From an uncultured Oscillospiraceae bacterium (GTDB lineage Bacteria > Bacillota > Clostridia > Oscillospirales > Ruminococcaceae): DNA of 13,177 bases. The translations under genes and the position numbers were made by a program. The first letter of the stretch is position 1; every line of letters begins with the position of its first letter. This document shows, piece by piece, positions 6,706-13,083 of the stretch. Under the pieces are notes generated by a model, which did no database searches, was not told the DNA's origin, and saw nothing but the letters and a program-made list of their open reading frames with translations. The stretch is from contig CAJULF010000068.1 in NCBI GenBank assembly GCA_910587135.1, positions 1 to 13,177 of the forward strand, written 5' to 3'.

Positions 6706-8202
6706 ATGACACAGAAAGATAAAACATATATTGCGATCGATCTGAAGTCGTTCTATGCTTCGGCAGAGTGCGCGGAGCGCGGGCTCGATCCGCTGACGAC
6801 CCACCTTGTGGTCGCCGACGAGAGCCGCACCGAAAAGACGATATGCCTTGCGGTAACGCCGCCGCTGAAAGCGTATGGCATAGGCGGCAGACCTCGCCTT
6901 TTCGAGGTGATTCAGCGGGTTCGGGAGATAAACCGCGACCGAAAACGCAGATCTCCCGGACGTATGCTCGGCATAAAATCCTGCAATTCCGAGGAGCTTG
7001 AAAACCATCTGACCTATGAGATGGACTTTATTATCGCGCCGCCGAGAATGGCGAAATATATGGAGATAAGCTCGCGTATTTATGGGATATATCTTAAATA
7101 TGTAGCGCCCGAAGATATTTATGTTTACTCGATCGACGAGGTGTTTATCGACGCGACAAGCTATCTGAAAACCTATCGGCTGACCCCGCGCGAGTTCGCT
7201 TCAAAAATGATACTGGACGTTCTCAATACAACGGGAATTACCGCGACGGCTGGAATCGGTACGAATTTATATCTTTCAAAAATCGCCATGGATATAGTTG
7301 CGAAGCATATTCCCGCCGACAAAAACGGCGTTCGTATCGCAAAGCTGGACGAGATGTCCTATCGGTATATGCTTTGGGCACATCGACCTTTAACAGATTT
7401 CTGGAGGATCGGCGGCGGGTATTCCAAAAAACTGGAGCAGAACGGAATGTTCACTATGGGAGATATTGCGAGATGCTCGATTGAAAATGAAGAATTGCTG
7501 TACAAGCTGTTCGGTATCAATGCCGAGCTGCTTATTGACCATGCATGGGGTTGGGAGCCATGCACCATTGCGGACATAAAATCCTACGCGCCCGATAATC
7601 ACAGTCTGGGTTCGGGTCAGGTTTTGCAGGAGCCTTACAGCTTTGAAAAGGGTCGGCTGATCGTACGTGAAATGGCAGACCTGCTGTCGCTGGATCTTGT
7701 GGAAAAGCGGCTTGTAACAGACCAGATCGTGCTGACTGTCGGCTATGATACCGAAAATCTCACCGACCCGGAAAAACGAAAGAATTACAACGGCGAGGTA
7801 AAGGTCGACCATCACGGGAGAAGCGTTCCCAAGTCGGCTCACGGCTCGATAAATCTTCCTCGGCAGACCTCTTCTACCCGAATAATCCTGAAAGCGGTTT
7901 CGGAACTGTACGACAGGATAGTCAACAGGAATTTTACCGTCCGCAGAATGTATGTGGTGGCAAATCATGTCGTCAGCGAGAACATCGCTGTGGACAATAC
8001 GCCCGAACAGCTTGATCTGTTTACCGATTACAAGCAGCTTGAGCTTGAAAACAAACGGCTTTCGCGCGAAAAGGAGGTGCAGAAGGCAGTGGTTCAAATC
8101 AAGCACAAATTCGGGAAAAACGCGATACTTAAGGGTATGAATCTGGAAAACGGAGCGACTACGATCTCGCGCAACGGACAGGTCGGAGGACATCACGCAT
8201 AA
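6706..8202 (+). CDS. Y-family (UmuC-like) translesion DNA polymerase
   Basis: This is an error-prone DNA polymerase that copies damaged template. The N-terminal palm shows IAID(12)LKSFYASAE, with metal ligand D12 and aromatic steric-gate residue Y17. The second catalytic pair, D144/E145, lies in YSIDEVFID. TAGIGTNLYLSKIAMD (near residues 180-195) is the conserved palm segment, followed by the thumb and little-finger regions. QLDLF at 435-439 is a good beta sliding-clamp binding motif. A charged helical tail of about 55 residues follows. At 498 residues it is longer than DinB/Pol IV (about 350-400) and resembles the clostridial UmuC-like group. The ATG at 6706 follows GAGGTGG (6692-6698). The YolD-like partner usually found beside such genes is displaced to 11511. 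The family is certain. Which lesions it bypasses is not known. Confidence 0.94.
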   Translation: MTQKDKTYIAIDLKSFYASAECAERGLDPLTTHLVVADESRTEKTICLAVTPPLKAYGIGGRPRLFEVIQRVREINRDRKRRSPGRMLGIKSCNSEELENHLTYEMDFIIAPPRMAKYMEISSRIYGIYLKYVAPEDIYVYSIDEVFIDATSYLKTYRLTPREFASKMILDVLNTTGITATAGIGTNLYLSKIAMDIVAKHIPADKNGVRIAKLDEMSYRYMLWAHRPLTDFWRIGGGYSKKLEQNGMFTMGDIARCSIENEELLYKLFGINAELLIDHAWGWEPCTIADIKSYAPDNHSLGSGQVLQEPYSFEKGRLIVREMADLLSLDLVEKRLVTDQIVLTVGYDTENLTDPEKRKNYNGEVKVDHHGRSVPKSAHGSINLPRQTSSTRIILKAVSELYDRIVNRNFTVRRMYVVANHVVSENIAVDNTPEQLDLFTDYKQLELENKRLSREKEVQKAVVQIKHKFGKNAILKGMNLENGATTISRNGQVGGHHA

Positions 8203-8231
8203 AGTCAAAAAAGCGTAAAATCGGAAAACAA

Positions 8232-8260
8232 TTGACAGAACTTCATTTTTATTTTATTAT
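8232..8260 (+). promoter_or_regulatory. Orphan consensus promoter with no gene downstream
   Basis: TTGACA (8232-8237), 17 bases, TATTAT (8255-8260). It points right, but the next rightward gene begins at 9439 beyond a leftward gene. It could drive a short RNA through the hairpin at 8284-8315, or be the left-over promoter of a gene displaced from here. Confidence 0.5.
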
Positions 8261-8283
8261 GATACTAAGACAATATATGCTGC

Positions 8284-8330
8284 GCTTGAATCTAACGCAT
8301 CTGTCAATTTCAAGCAATTAGTTTTGATTT
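8284..8330 (+). terminator. Stem-loop, possible terminator of a short transcript
   Basis: GCTTGAA (8284-8290) pairs with TTCAAGC (8309-8315), followed by AATTAGTTTTGATTT. The loop is long (18 bases) and the T-tract interrupted, so this is weak as a terminator. A transcript from the promoter at 8232 would begin near 8267 and include it. Confidence 0.3.
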
Positions 8331-8427
8331 AAGGCAGCACCGCAAAAGCTTGTACAATCTGACGGAAAATATGCAAGCAAGATGCGTGCAAAGCGCGAAG
8401 CACGGGCTTTGTGCGGTGTTGCCTTAA
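8329..8427. repeat. 99-bp MITE-like repeat with terminal inverted repeats
   Basis: The left arm, 8329-8349 (starting TTAAGGCAGCACCGCA), and the right arm, 8406-8427 (ending TGCGGTGTTGCCTTAA), are inverted repeats of 21-22 bases with one mismatch and one extra base. The interior (AAGCGCGAAGCACGGGCTTT at 8391-8410) matches 178-197 closely. It ends 58 bases from the stop codon of the leftward AraC-type gene and could also act as a barrier hairpin between the facing transcripts. It has no coding capacity. Confidence 0.75.
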
Positions 8428-8484
8428 TGTGTTTTTGTATTATTCCTTCATATTCACCCAAGAAACAAACAGACTGTTTTGATG

Positions 8485-9309
8485 TTAACTAATATCGTCC
8501 GTTGGCGAACATCCGAACCTCTTTACATATGCGCGATAAAAAGCCGAATAGTTGCCAAACCCGCAGCTTTCCGCAGCAATTCCCGCGGGTTCTCCGCAGC
8601 GTATTTTTTCTCTCGCGGCAGTCAAGCGCTTTATTGTAATGTATTCCCAAGGCGCGGCGCCGGTTGCCTGACGAAATACCCTGCCAAGCTGTGACACGCT
8701 TAAGAAAAAGAGTTCCGCCAACATTGGGACGGAAAGTTCCTCAAAAAGATGACTGTTGATATAGGTTATGATCTGCTCTGACAGTACTGTCGGCGGAGCG
8801 TATTCGGCAGAACCGCGCTTAAGATATGCCTTGTATATCATCTCCAGCAGCAGAAAGAGCCTTGTTGATATCTCAAGCTGCCTTTCGTAGTCTTCGCCGA
8901 TATTACCGCCGCATATCTCACCGAACAGCCTAACCGTTTCGCTGCTGAGTTCCGCCGCACCGTACAAATTCCCGCGCCCGAGCGGACGCTCGAAAAACGG
9001 TTTCATCAGCATACGGCGTGGGTCGAGCCGCTCCACAGCCGAAAGCGAAAAATTTACCGCATAGCGCTCATATCTTCCGCTGCCAAGTATCTTTGGTTTG
9101 TGTGATTCCGAGGGACGCATTATCAGAACGCTTCCCGTTTTCAGCGGATAACGCGCTCCCTCGACAAGATATTCGGCATTTCCCGAAACGAAACAGTATA
9201 TCTCACACCGATCATGAACGTGCATTATAAAGCTGCCGTCGTCGGGCTTTTCGTCCACGGCATACCGCGTATACACTTCCCCGCTGTCAAATTCATTTAG
9301 AATATCCAT
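8485..9309 (-). CDS. AraC-family transcriptional regulator with cupin domain
   Basis: This is a cytoplasmic transcription factor, probably sensing a sugar or sugar acid and controlling the divergent operon at 9439. The N-terminal cupin-like sensing domain has H30, H32 and E36 (HVHDRCE) and a jelly-roll strand pattern. The C-terminal region from about residue 172 carries two helix-turn-helix motifs (about 192-217 and 241-264), with the AraC signature GFGNYSAFYRAYVKRFGCSP. I chose the ATG at 9309 (274 residues), which has GGGGGTGG just upstream. An in-frame ATG at 9399 would add 30 residues of unlikely composition and would lie upstream of the apparent promoter. A leftward promoter lies at 9327-9355. 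The stop is at 8485-8487, and the 99-bp repeat lies downstream of it. The family is certain. The ligand is unknown. Confidence 0.92.
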   Translation of the reverse strand: MDILNEFDSGEVYTRYAVDEKPDDGSFIMHVHDRCEIYCFVSGNAEYLVEGARYPLKTGSVLIMRPSESHKPKILGSGRYERYAVNFSLSAVERLDPRRMLMKPFFERPLGRGNLYGAAELSSETVRLFGEICGGNIGEDYERQLEISTRLFLLLEMIYKAYLKRGSAEYAPPTVLSEQIITYINSHLFEELSVPMLAELFFLSVSQLGRVFRQATGAAPWEYITIKRLTAAREKIRCGEPAGIAAESCGFGNYSAFYRAYVKRFGCSPTDDIS

Positions 9310-9326
9310 ATTGCCACCCCCGTACA

Positions 9327-9355
9327 AGTATATCACACAATGCGCAAATTTGCAA
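9327..9355 (-). promoter_or_regulatory. Leftward promoter of the AraC-family gene
   Basis: Read on the minus strand: TTGCAA (9355-9350), 17 bases, TATACT (9332-9327), with a TG extended -10. The hexamers and spacing are identical to the divergent rightward promoter. The -35 lies in the palindrome GCAAATTTGC (9344-9353). Confidence 0.6.
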
Positions 9356-9391
9356 TATATTTTGCGCGAATAGGCAATTGCAATGCAAATA
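9341..9391. promoter_or_regulatory. Cluster of TTGCA/TGCAA half-sites, candidate AraC-type operator
   Basis: Between and across the two -35 hexamers lie GCAAATTTGC (9344-9353), TTTGCGC (about 9361-9367), GCAATTGC (9374-9381) and ATGCAAAT (9383-9390). The dense repetition of TTGC/GCAA in a divergent control region suits binding by the adjacent AraC-type regulator, but no site was tested. Confidence 0.4.
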
Positions 9392-9406
9392 TAATTCATG
9401 TATACT
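9378..9406 (+). promoter_or_regulatory. Rightward promoter of the sugar operon
   Basis: TTGCAA (9378-9383), 17 bases, TATACT (9401-9406). This gives a leader of about 25 bases containing AGGAGGT (9426-9432) before the ATG at 9439. Confidence 0.6.
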
Positions 9407-9438
9407 TATAGTACAAAACAGCTTTAGGAGGTATCTCT

Positions 9439-10266
9439 ATGAAATTCAAACTTGCGGCATTCGCGGACGAAGCGGACAGCCGCCTTGACGGACAGATATC
9501 CGCGATGACAGAGAACGGCGTTGCATTTCTTGAAATACGCGGCGTTGACGGAAAAAATATTTCGGATATCACAGCGAACGAGGCTCGCGAAATACGAAAA
9601 AAACTGGAGGCGGCGGGTCTTGCGGTGTGGTCGTTGGGATCGCCGTTTGGGAAAATCGGCGTTACCGAAAGCTTTGAAGCGCACTATGACAAATTCAGGC
9701 GCGGACTGGAAATCGCAAACATTCTCGGCGCGGCGCATATGCGGATATTCAGCTTTTATGTCCCGCGTGAAAATGCGGCGGGATATTCAAACGAGGTAAT
9801 GGCAAGGCTTGAAAGATTCACGGCGGCGGCAAGGGGCAGCGGCGTTACGCTTTGCCACGAAAACGAAAAGGGCATATACGGCGATAATGCCGAGCGCTGC
9901 GCCGAAATACACGCGAATTTCCCGGAACTGCGCGCGGTATTCGACCCCGCGAACTTCATTCAATGCGGACAGAACACCAAGGCAGCATGGGAGCGGCTAT
10001 CGCCGTATGTAGAATATCTGCACATCAAAGACGCTCTTGCTGACGGGTCAGTCGTGCCGGCGGGCAAAGGGATAGGGAATATCCCGTATATACTCGGAGA
10101 ATACCGCGGCGAGGCAGTGACCGTCGAGCCTCATTTGTCGGTATTCAGCGGCTTTGACAAGCTGGAGCGAAGCGAAGCCCCGACAAGAAAGTACTGCTAT
10201 CCCGATTCGCGCACGGCATTCACAGCGGCGGTAAACGCGCTTAAAGAGTTATTGGAGGGAATATAA
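9439..10266 (+). CDS. Sugar phosphate isomerase/epimerase (xylose-isomerase-like TIM barrel)
   Basis: This is a soluble metal-dependent isomerase or epimerase of the AP-endonuclease-2/xylose-isomerase-like TIM-barrel superfamily, in which IolE-, IolI- and hydroxypyruvate-isomerase-like enzymes act on sugars, inositols or keto acids. Candidate metal ligands sit at the ends of barrel strands: E141 in CHENEKG, D169 in FDPANF, H195 in LHIKD and E230 in VEPH. The length, 275 residues, is typical. The start at 9439 has an excellent AGGAGGT site. The stop overlaps the next ATG by one base (TAATG), so it is coupled to the Gfo/Idh/MocA dehydrogenase, a common pairing in inositol and rare-sugar pathways. 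The control region is shared with the divergent AraC-type gene. The exact substrate cannot be given from the sequence. Confidence 0.9.
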   Translation: MKFKLAAFADEADSRLDGQISAMTENGVAFLEIRGVDGKNISDITANEAREIRKKLEAAGLAVWSLGSPFGKIGVTESFEAHYDKFRRGLEIANILGAAHMRIFSFYVPRENAAGYSNEVMARLERFTAAARGSGVTLCHENEKGIYGDNAERCAEIHANFPELRAVFDPANFIQCGQNTKAAWERLSPYVEYLHIKDALADGSVVPAGKGIGNIPYILGEYRGEAVTVEPHLSVFSGFDKLERSEAPTRKYCYPDSRTAFTAAVNALKELLEGI

Positions 10267-11435
10267 TGGACAAGATAAGACTTGGAATAATCGGTGTTGG
10301 CAATATGGGCAGCGGACATCTGAGAAACGTTTGCAATGGAAAATGTCCCAAAATCGAGGTAACGGCAGTAGCCGACATAAACCAAGAAAAGCTGGATAAC
10401 GCGCGGAAAATTCAGCCCGGCGCTGCCTGCTTCAACACCGCCGAGGAGCTTCTGGACAGCGGTCTTATCGATGCTGCGCTCATTTCCGTGCCGCATAATG
10501 GGCACACCGTTTACGCAATCGAATGCTTTAAGCGCGGTATCCATGTTATGATAGAGAAGCCTGCGGGCGTGACCGCCCGAAGCGTTCGTGAAATGAACGA
10601 AGCGGCAGACCGCGCCGGCGTTAAATTCGCGATAATGTTCAATCAGCGCACAAATCCCATTTACCGAAAAGCTCATGAGATAGTTCAGAGCGGCGCTCTC
10701 GGGCAGCCCAAACGCCTTGTCTGGATAATCACCAACTGGTACCGCACCCAGGCTTACTACGATTCGGGCAGCTGGCGGGCTACATGGAACGGCGAGGGCG
10801 GCGGAGTTCTGTTGAATCAGGCGCCGCACAATCTCGATCTTTGGCAGTGGATATTCGGAATGCCGAAAAGAGTACGCGCGTTCTGCTCCGTCGGAAAGTA
10901 CCATAACGTCGGTATCGAGGACGATGTGACGATATACGGCGAGTACGAGAACGGCGCAACCGCGGTGTTTATATCTTCAACGGGCGAAGCACCCGGCACT
11001 AACCGTCTGGAAATATCGGGTGATCTCGGAAAACTGGTGCTGGAGGACGGTAAGCTGAAATGGTGGCGGCTGAGTGTTTCGGAACGCGAGTTCTGTTTCA
11101 CCGCAAAGGAGGGGTTTGTGACCCCGAATCACAGCTACGAGGAATTTTCAGCGGAGGCTCCCGAGGGACACCCCGAGGTTCTTGAAAGCTTTGCCGAATC
11201 CATTCTTGACGGCGGGGAGCTTATCGCCGACGGGCGCGAGGGACTGAATTCGCTTTTGATATCCAACGCCGCATATCTGTCATCGTGGACGAATGACTGG
11301 GCGAATATCCCGGCGGACGAAACGATGTTTGAGAAATATCTGGAACAGCTGCGCAGTCAAGAGTCCACCGAAAAGAACGCTGTTCCCCTCAATGTTGGTG
11401 AAAACATGAGCGAGCGCTGGAAAGTGAGATGGTAA
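10266..11435 (+). CDS. Gfo/Idh/MocA-family NAD(P)-dependent oxidoreductase
   Basis: This is a cytoplasmic dehydrogenase that probably oxidises or reduces a sugar, inositol or related compound together with the preceding isomerase. The N-terminal Rossmann fold shows GVGNMG at residues 10-15, and the cofactor-side motif EKPAG starts at E97 with K98 as the family lysine. The C-terminal alpha/beta domain contains GGGVLLNQAPHNLDLW, with candidate catalytic H188 and D191. At 389 residues it is within the family range. The ATG at 10266 overlaps the preceding stop and has GGAGGG six bases upstream. No transporter or kinase for the same pathway is visible, so the cassette may act on an internally generated substrate or depend on genes elsewhere. 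No clear terminator separates it from the YolD-like gene 75 bases downstream. The family is certain, the substrate unknown. Confidence 0.93.
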   Translation: MDKIRLGIIGVGNMGSGHLRNVCNGKCPKIEVTAVADINQEKLDNARKIQPGAACFNTAEELLDSGLIDAALISVPHNGHTVYAIECFKRGIHVMIEKPAGVTARSVREMNEAADRAGVKFAIMFNQRTNPIYRKAHEIVQSGALGQPKRLVWIITNWYRTQAYYDSGSWRATWNGEGGGVLLNQAPHNLDLWQWIFGMPKRVRAFCSVGKYHNVGIEDDVTIYGEYENGATAVFISSTGEAPGTNRLEISGDLGKLVLEDGKLKWWRLSVSEREFCFTAKEGFVTPNHSYEEFSAEAPEGHPEVLESFAESILDGGELIADGREGLNSLLISNAAYLSSWTNDWANIPADETMFEKYLEQLRSQESTEKNAVPLNVGENMSERWKVRW

Positions 11436-11510
11436 GCGCGCGAACATTTTTACAATGACATCCGTTCTGCGGCATCTGCCCGCATTCAATCTGAAAGTGA
11501 GGTCGTAATT

Positions 11511-11948
11511 ATGCATAATAATAATATTTCCGGATACAGAGATATAATTGATCTTCCTCATCGGGTTTCGGAAACCCGTATGCCAATGACAATTCATGCC
11601 AGAGCCGCACAGTTCGCGCCGTTTGCGGCGCTTATGGGCTACGAGGACGCGATAGACGAAACCGCGCGGCTCACCGACGAACGGCTGGAGCTGTCCGAGG
11701 ACAGGCAGGCGAAAATCAACGAATGTCTGCGGATAATCCAAGAAAACATCCCCGCAAGACCCGATGTGAAGATAACGCTTTTTGTCCCCGATAAGCTGAA
11801 AGCGGGCGGTGAATATGTGACGGTAAACGGTCATGTCAAGCACATTGATGAATGTGCGCTTACGGTTAATTTTACCGATGGCAGAAAAGTTCCGATAGCG
11901 GATATTTATGATATCAATGGAGAAATTTTTCGGGATATCGAAGAATGA
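11511..11948 (+). CDS. YolD-like protein
   Basis: This is a small cytoplasmic protein of the YolD-like family. Members are recurrent neighbours of Y-family polymerase genes in Firmicutes (yqjX beside yqjW, yolD beside uvrX in Bacillus) and have been proposed to assist or control them, though the mechanism is not established. The family signature RAAQFAPFAALMGYEDAI spans residues 31-48. The C-terminal half (about 82-145) is a small beta-rich domain, with VNGHVKHIDECALTVNFTDG followed by IPIADIYDI-like strands. The length is 145 residues. The start at 11511 follows GTGAGG (11497-11502). Unusually, the Y-family polymerase is not adjacent but 3.3 kb upstream, past the sugar cassette. The 75-base gap holds no convincing promoter, so read-through from the sugar operon is possible. 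Confidence 0.88.
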   Translation: MHNNNISGYRDIIDLPHRVSETRMPMTIHARAAQFAPFAALMGYEDAIDETARLTDERLELSEDRQAKINECLRIIQENIPARPDVKITLFVPDKLKAGGEYVTVNGHVKHIDECALTVNFTDGRKVPIADIYDINGEIFRDIEE

Positions 11949-11989
11949 ACCTGCACTCGGAAACAATCAACTGATGCGGAACGTCGAAA

Positions 11990-12017
11990 TTGAAAAGTAT
12001 CATTTTCCGCGTATACA
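11990..12017 (+). promoter_or_regulatory. Possible promoter of the transporter gene
   Basis: TTGAAA (11990-11995), 16 bases, TATACA (12012-12017). This is a moderate match. It would give a leader of about 75 bases containing the hairpin at 12030-12059 before the ATG at 12100. Confidence 0.35.
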
Positions 12018-12029
12018 AAACTAAACATG

Positions 12030-12059
12030 AATCGTCGGAAAATACTTCAGCCGCCGATT
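12030..12059. other. Hairpin in the leader between the YolD-like gene and the transporter gene
   Basis: AATCGTCGG (12030-12038) pairs with CCGCCGATT (12051-12059) at eight of nine positions around a 12-base loop. No T-tract follows on the plus strand, so it is not a standard terminator. It may be a leader structure or a weak 3' end for the YolD-like transcript. Confidence 0.4.
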
Positions 12060-12099
12060 ACGCGCAAAAAACAAATATAATTTACCGGAGGAAATTAAA

Positions 12100-12858
12100 A
12101 TGCTTCTGATGACAGCGGTGGTCGCTTTATACACGATATGTTCGCTGAACGATAAATACGCGGTAAGCAAGGCAAAATTCAACGGGTCTCAGCTTACGTT
12201 TCTGATGGCGGCATGCAAATATTTTGAATTTTCAATGAGCGCTAAAATACTGCAGCAAATGTCTGTCTTTGAGCTTAAAGCATGGCTGGGGTTGACATTG
12301 TTTATGTCATATTTTACGGACATAATTATGTACGATCAGAAAATCAGCGCTTTAAAAATTCTTTGCATACTTGTCACCGCTGCGGGACTTGTTATGGTAG
12401 CGGTATCGGGCAGAAAAAAGGTGGATTACTTAAAGATAGTTATCCCTCTTATAGTATACATTGCAGTAAAATTCGGGTACGGCTTTATAATGAAAGCCGC
12501 CGAAAAGCACATATCCTCAACGATGACCCTGTTTTTCGCGCTGATAATTCTTGCGGTAGTATTGATCCCGTCCGCTAAGCCGCTGTCTATCGCCGCGGGA
12601 AGTCCCGAAGGCAAAAAGGGGGTGTTTATCGTGATTTTATGCAAGCTGCCGAACGCCTTAGGGCTTTTAGGAGAAAACGCGGTAGCAGCCCGCAGTCTGA
12701 CTAACTTCTCCTTTATCCAGCCAATGATACTGATAGTTATACTTATGCTTGATTTTATGAGAAAAAGCACACGACCGACAGGATTGAATCTCGCGGGAAG
12801 CATAGTGTGCGTTCTCGGGATTTTAGGATTTCAGGCAGTCGGCTTCCTGCTGACTTGA
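12100..12858 (+). CDS. EamA/DMT-superfamily membrane transporter, apparently shortened
   Basis: This is an inner-membrane permease of the drug/metabolite transporter superfamily (EamA-like). The product is hydrophobic throughout, with helices separated by short charged turns. The second half has the repeat-2 pattern of the family: SLTNFSFIQPMILIVILML, a basic RKSTRP turn and a final helix ending in GILGFQ. The ATG at 12100 follows GGAGG (12087-12091). At 252 residues it is shorter than the usual 280-300. The second helix seems to stop after about 13 hydrophobic residues (FNGSQLTFLMAAC) and runs straight into KYFEFSMSAKILQQM, which looks like the loop after a third helix, so about 40 residues may be missing. 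The reading frame is intact. Whether it still transports anything is open. The substrate is unknown. Confidence 0.8.
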   Translation: MLLMTAVVALYTICSLNDKYAVSKAKFNGSQLTFLMAACKYFEFSMSAKILQQMSVFELKAWLGLTLFMSYFTDIIMYDQKISALKILCILVTAAGLVMVAVSGRKKVDYLKIVIPLIVYIAVKFGYGFIMKAAEKHISSTMTLFFALIILAVVLIPSAKPLSIAAGSPEGKKGVFIVILCKLPNALGLLGENAVAARSLTNFSFIQPMILIVILMLDFMRKSTRPTGLNLAGSIVCVLGILGFQAVGFLLT

Positions 12859-12910
12859 CCGTTTAAACTATTTTTCTCAAGGTCTGTATGGTGAGTTTTT
12901 GCATACTTAA

Positions 12911-12945
12911 AGCCGACCATTTTATAACGGTCGGCTCAGTTTGTA
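12911..12945 (+). terminator. Probable terminator of the transporter gene
   Basis: The perfect 8-bp stem AGCCGACC (12911-12918) / GGTCGGCT (12929-12936) has a 10-base loop and is followed by CAGTTTGTATA. The T-tract is short, so termination may be partial. Confidence 0.6.
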
Positions 12946-12972
12946 TATAAAGGTTGACTAAGTGTTATTTGA
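12943..12972 (-). repeat. Dispersed repeat module, inverted copy
   Basis: The minus strand reads CTTAGTCAACCTTTATATAC, matching the modules at 217-246 and 5720-5749 with a few changes. It lies inverted relative to both. Confidence 0.7.
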
Positions 12973-12990
12973 TAAGTAGAATGCGAAAAA

Positions 12991-13073
12991 TAAAAAAAGC
13001 CTAAAAAAGGCTTGAAAAATACGAAAATGCTCCGAAAATGGCTTGATAATGCCGTTTTTTAGGCTTAAAAAAT
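12991..13073. repeat. A/T-rich palindrome with internal short repeats
   Basis: AAGCCTAAAAAAGGC (12997-13011) pairs with GCCGTTTTTTAGGCTT (13051-13066), allowing one bulged base. Between the arms, CGAAAATG occurs twice (13022-13029, 13033-13040) and GGCTTGA twice (13009-13015, 13040-13046). The block separates two modules that are adjacent at 199-246, so it looks like an insertion into the repeat, or an alternative interior of it. Confidence 0.6.
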
Positions 13074-13083
13074 GAAATAAAAT

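Noticed and set aside
6600..6706. A LexA (SOS) box upstream of the polymerase gene
   Set aside because: There is no GAAC-N4-GTTC or close variant. Only a different inverted repeat is present, which is reported separately as a candidate operator.
7390..8208. A 272-codon frame on the minus strand opposite the Y-family polymerase gene
   Set aside because: The plus-strand polymerase is unmistakable across the whole interval. The minus-strand product has no domain and no ribosome binding site, so it is a codon-bias shadow.
9310..9399. An N-terminal extension of the AraC-family gene from an ATG at 9399
   Set aside because: The extension crosses the apparent promoter (9327-9355) and has unlikely composition. 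The ATG at 9309 has a good ribosome binding site and fits the family domain start.
12076..12081. A perfect TATAAT just upstream of the transporter gene
   Set aside because: It is only six bases from the GGAGG site, so transcription would start within or after the ribosome binding site. It cannot be the working -10 of this gene as annotated.
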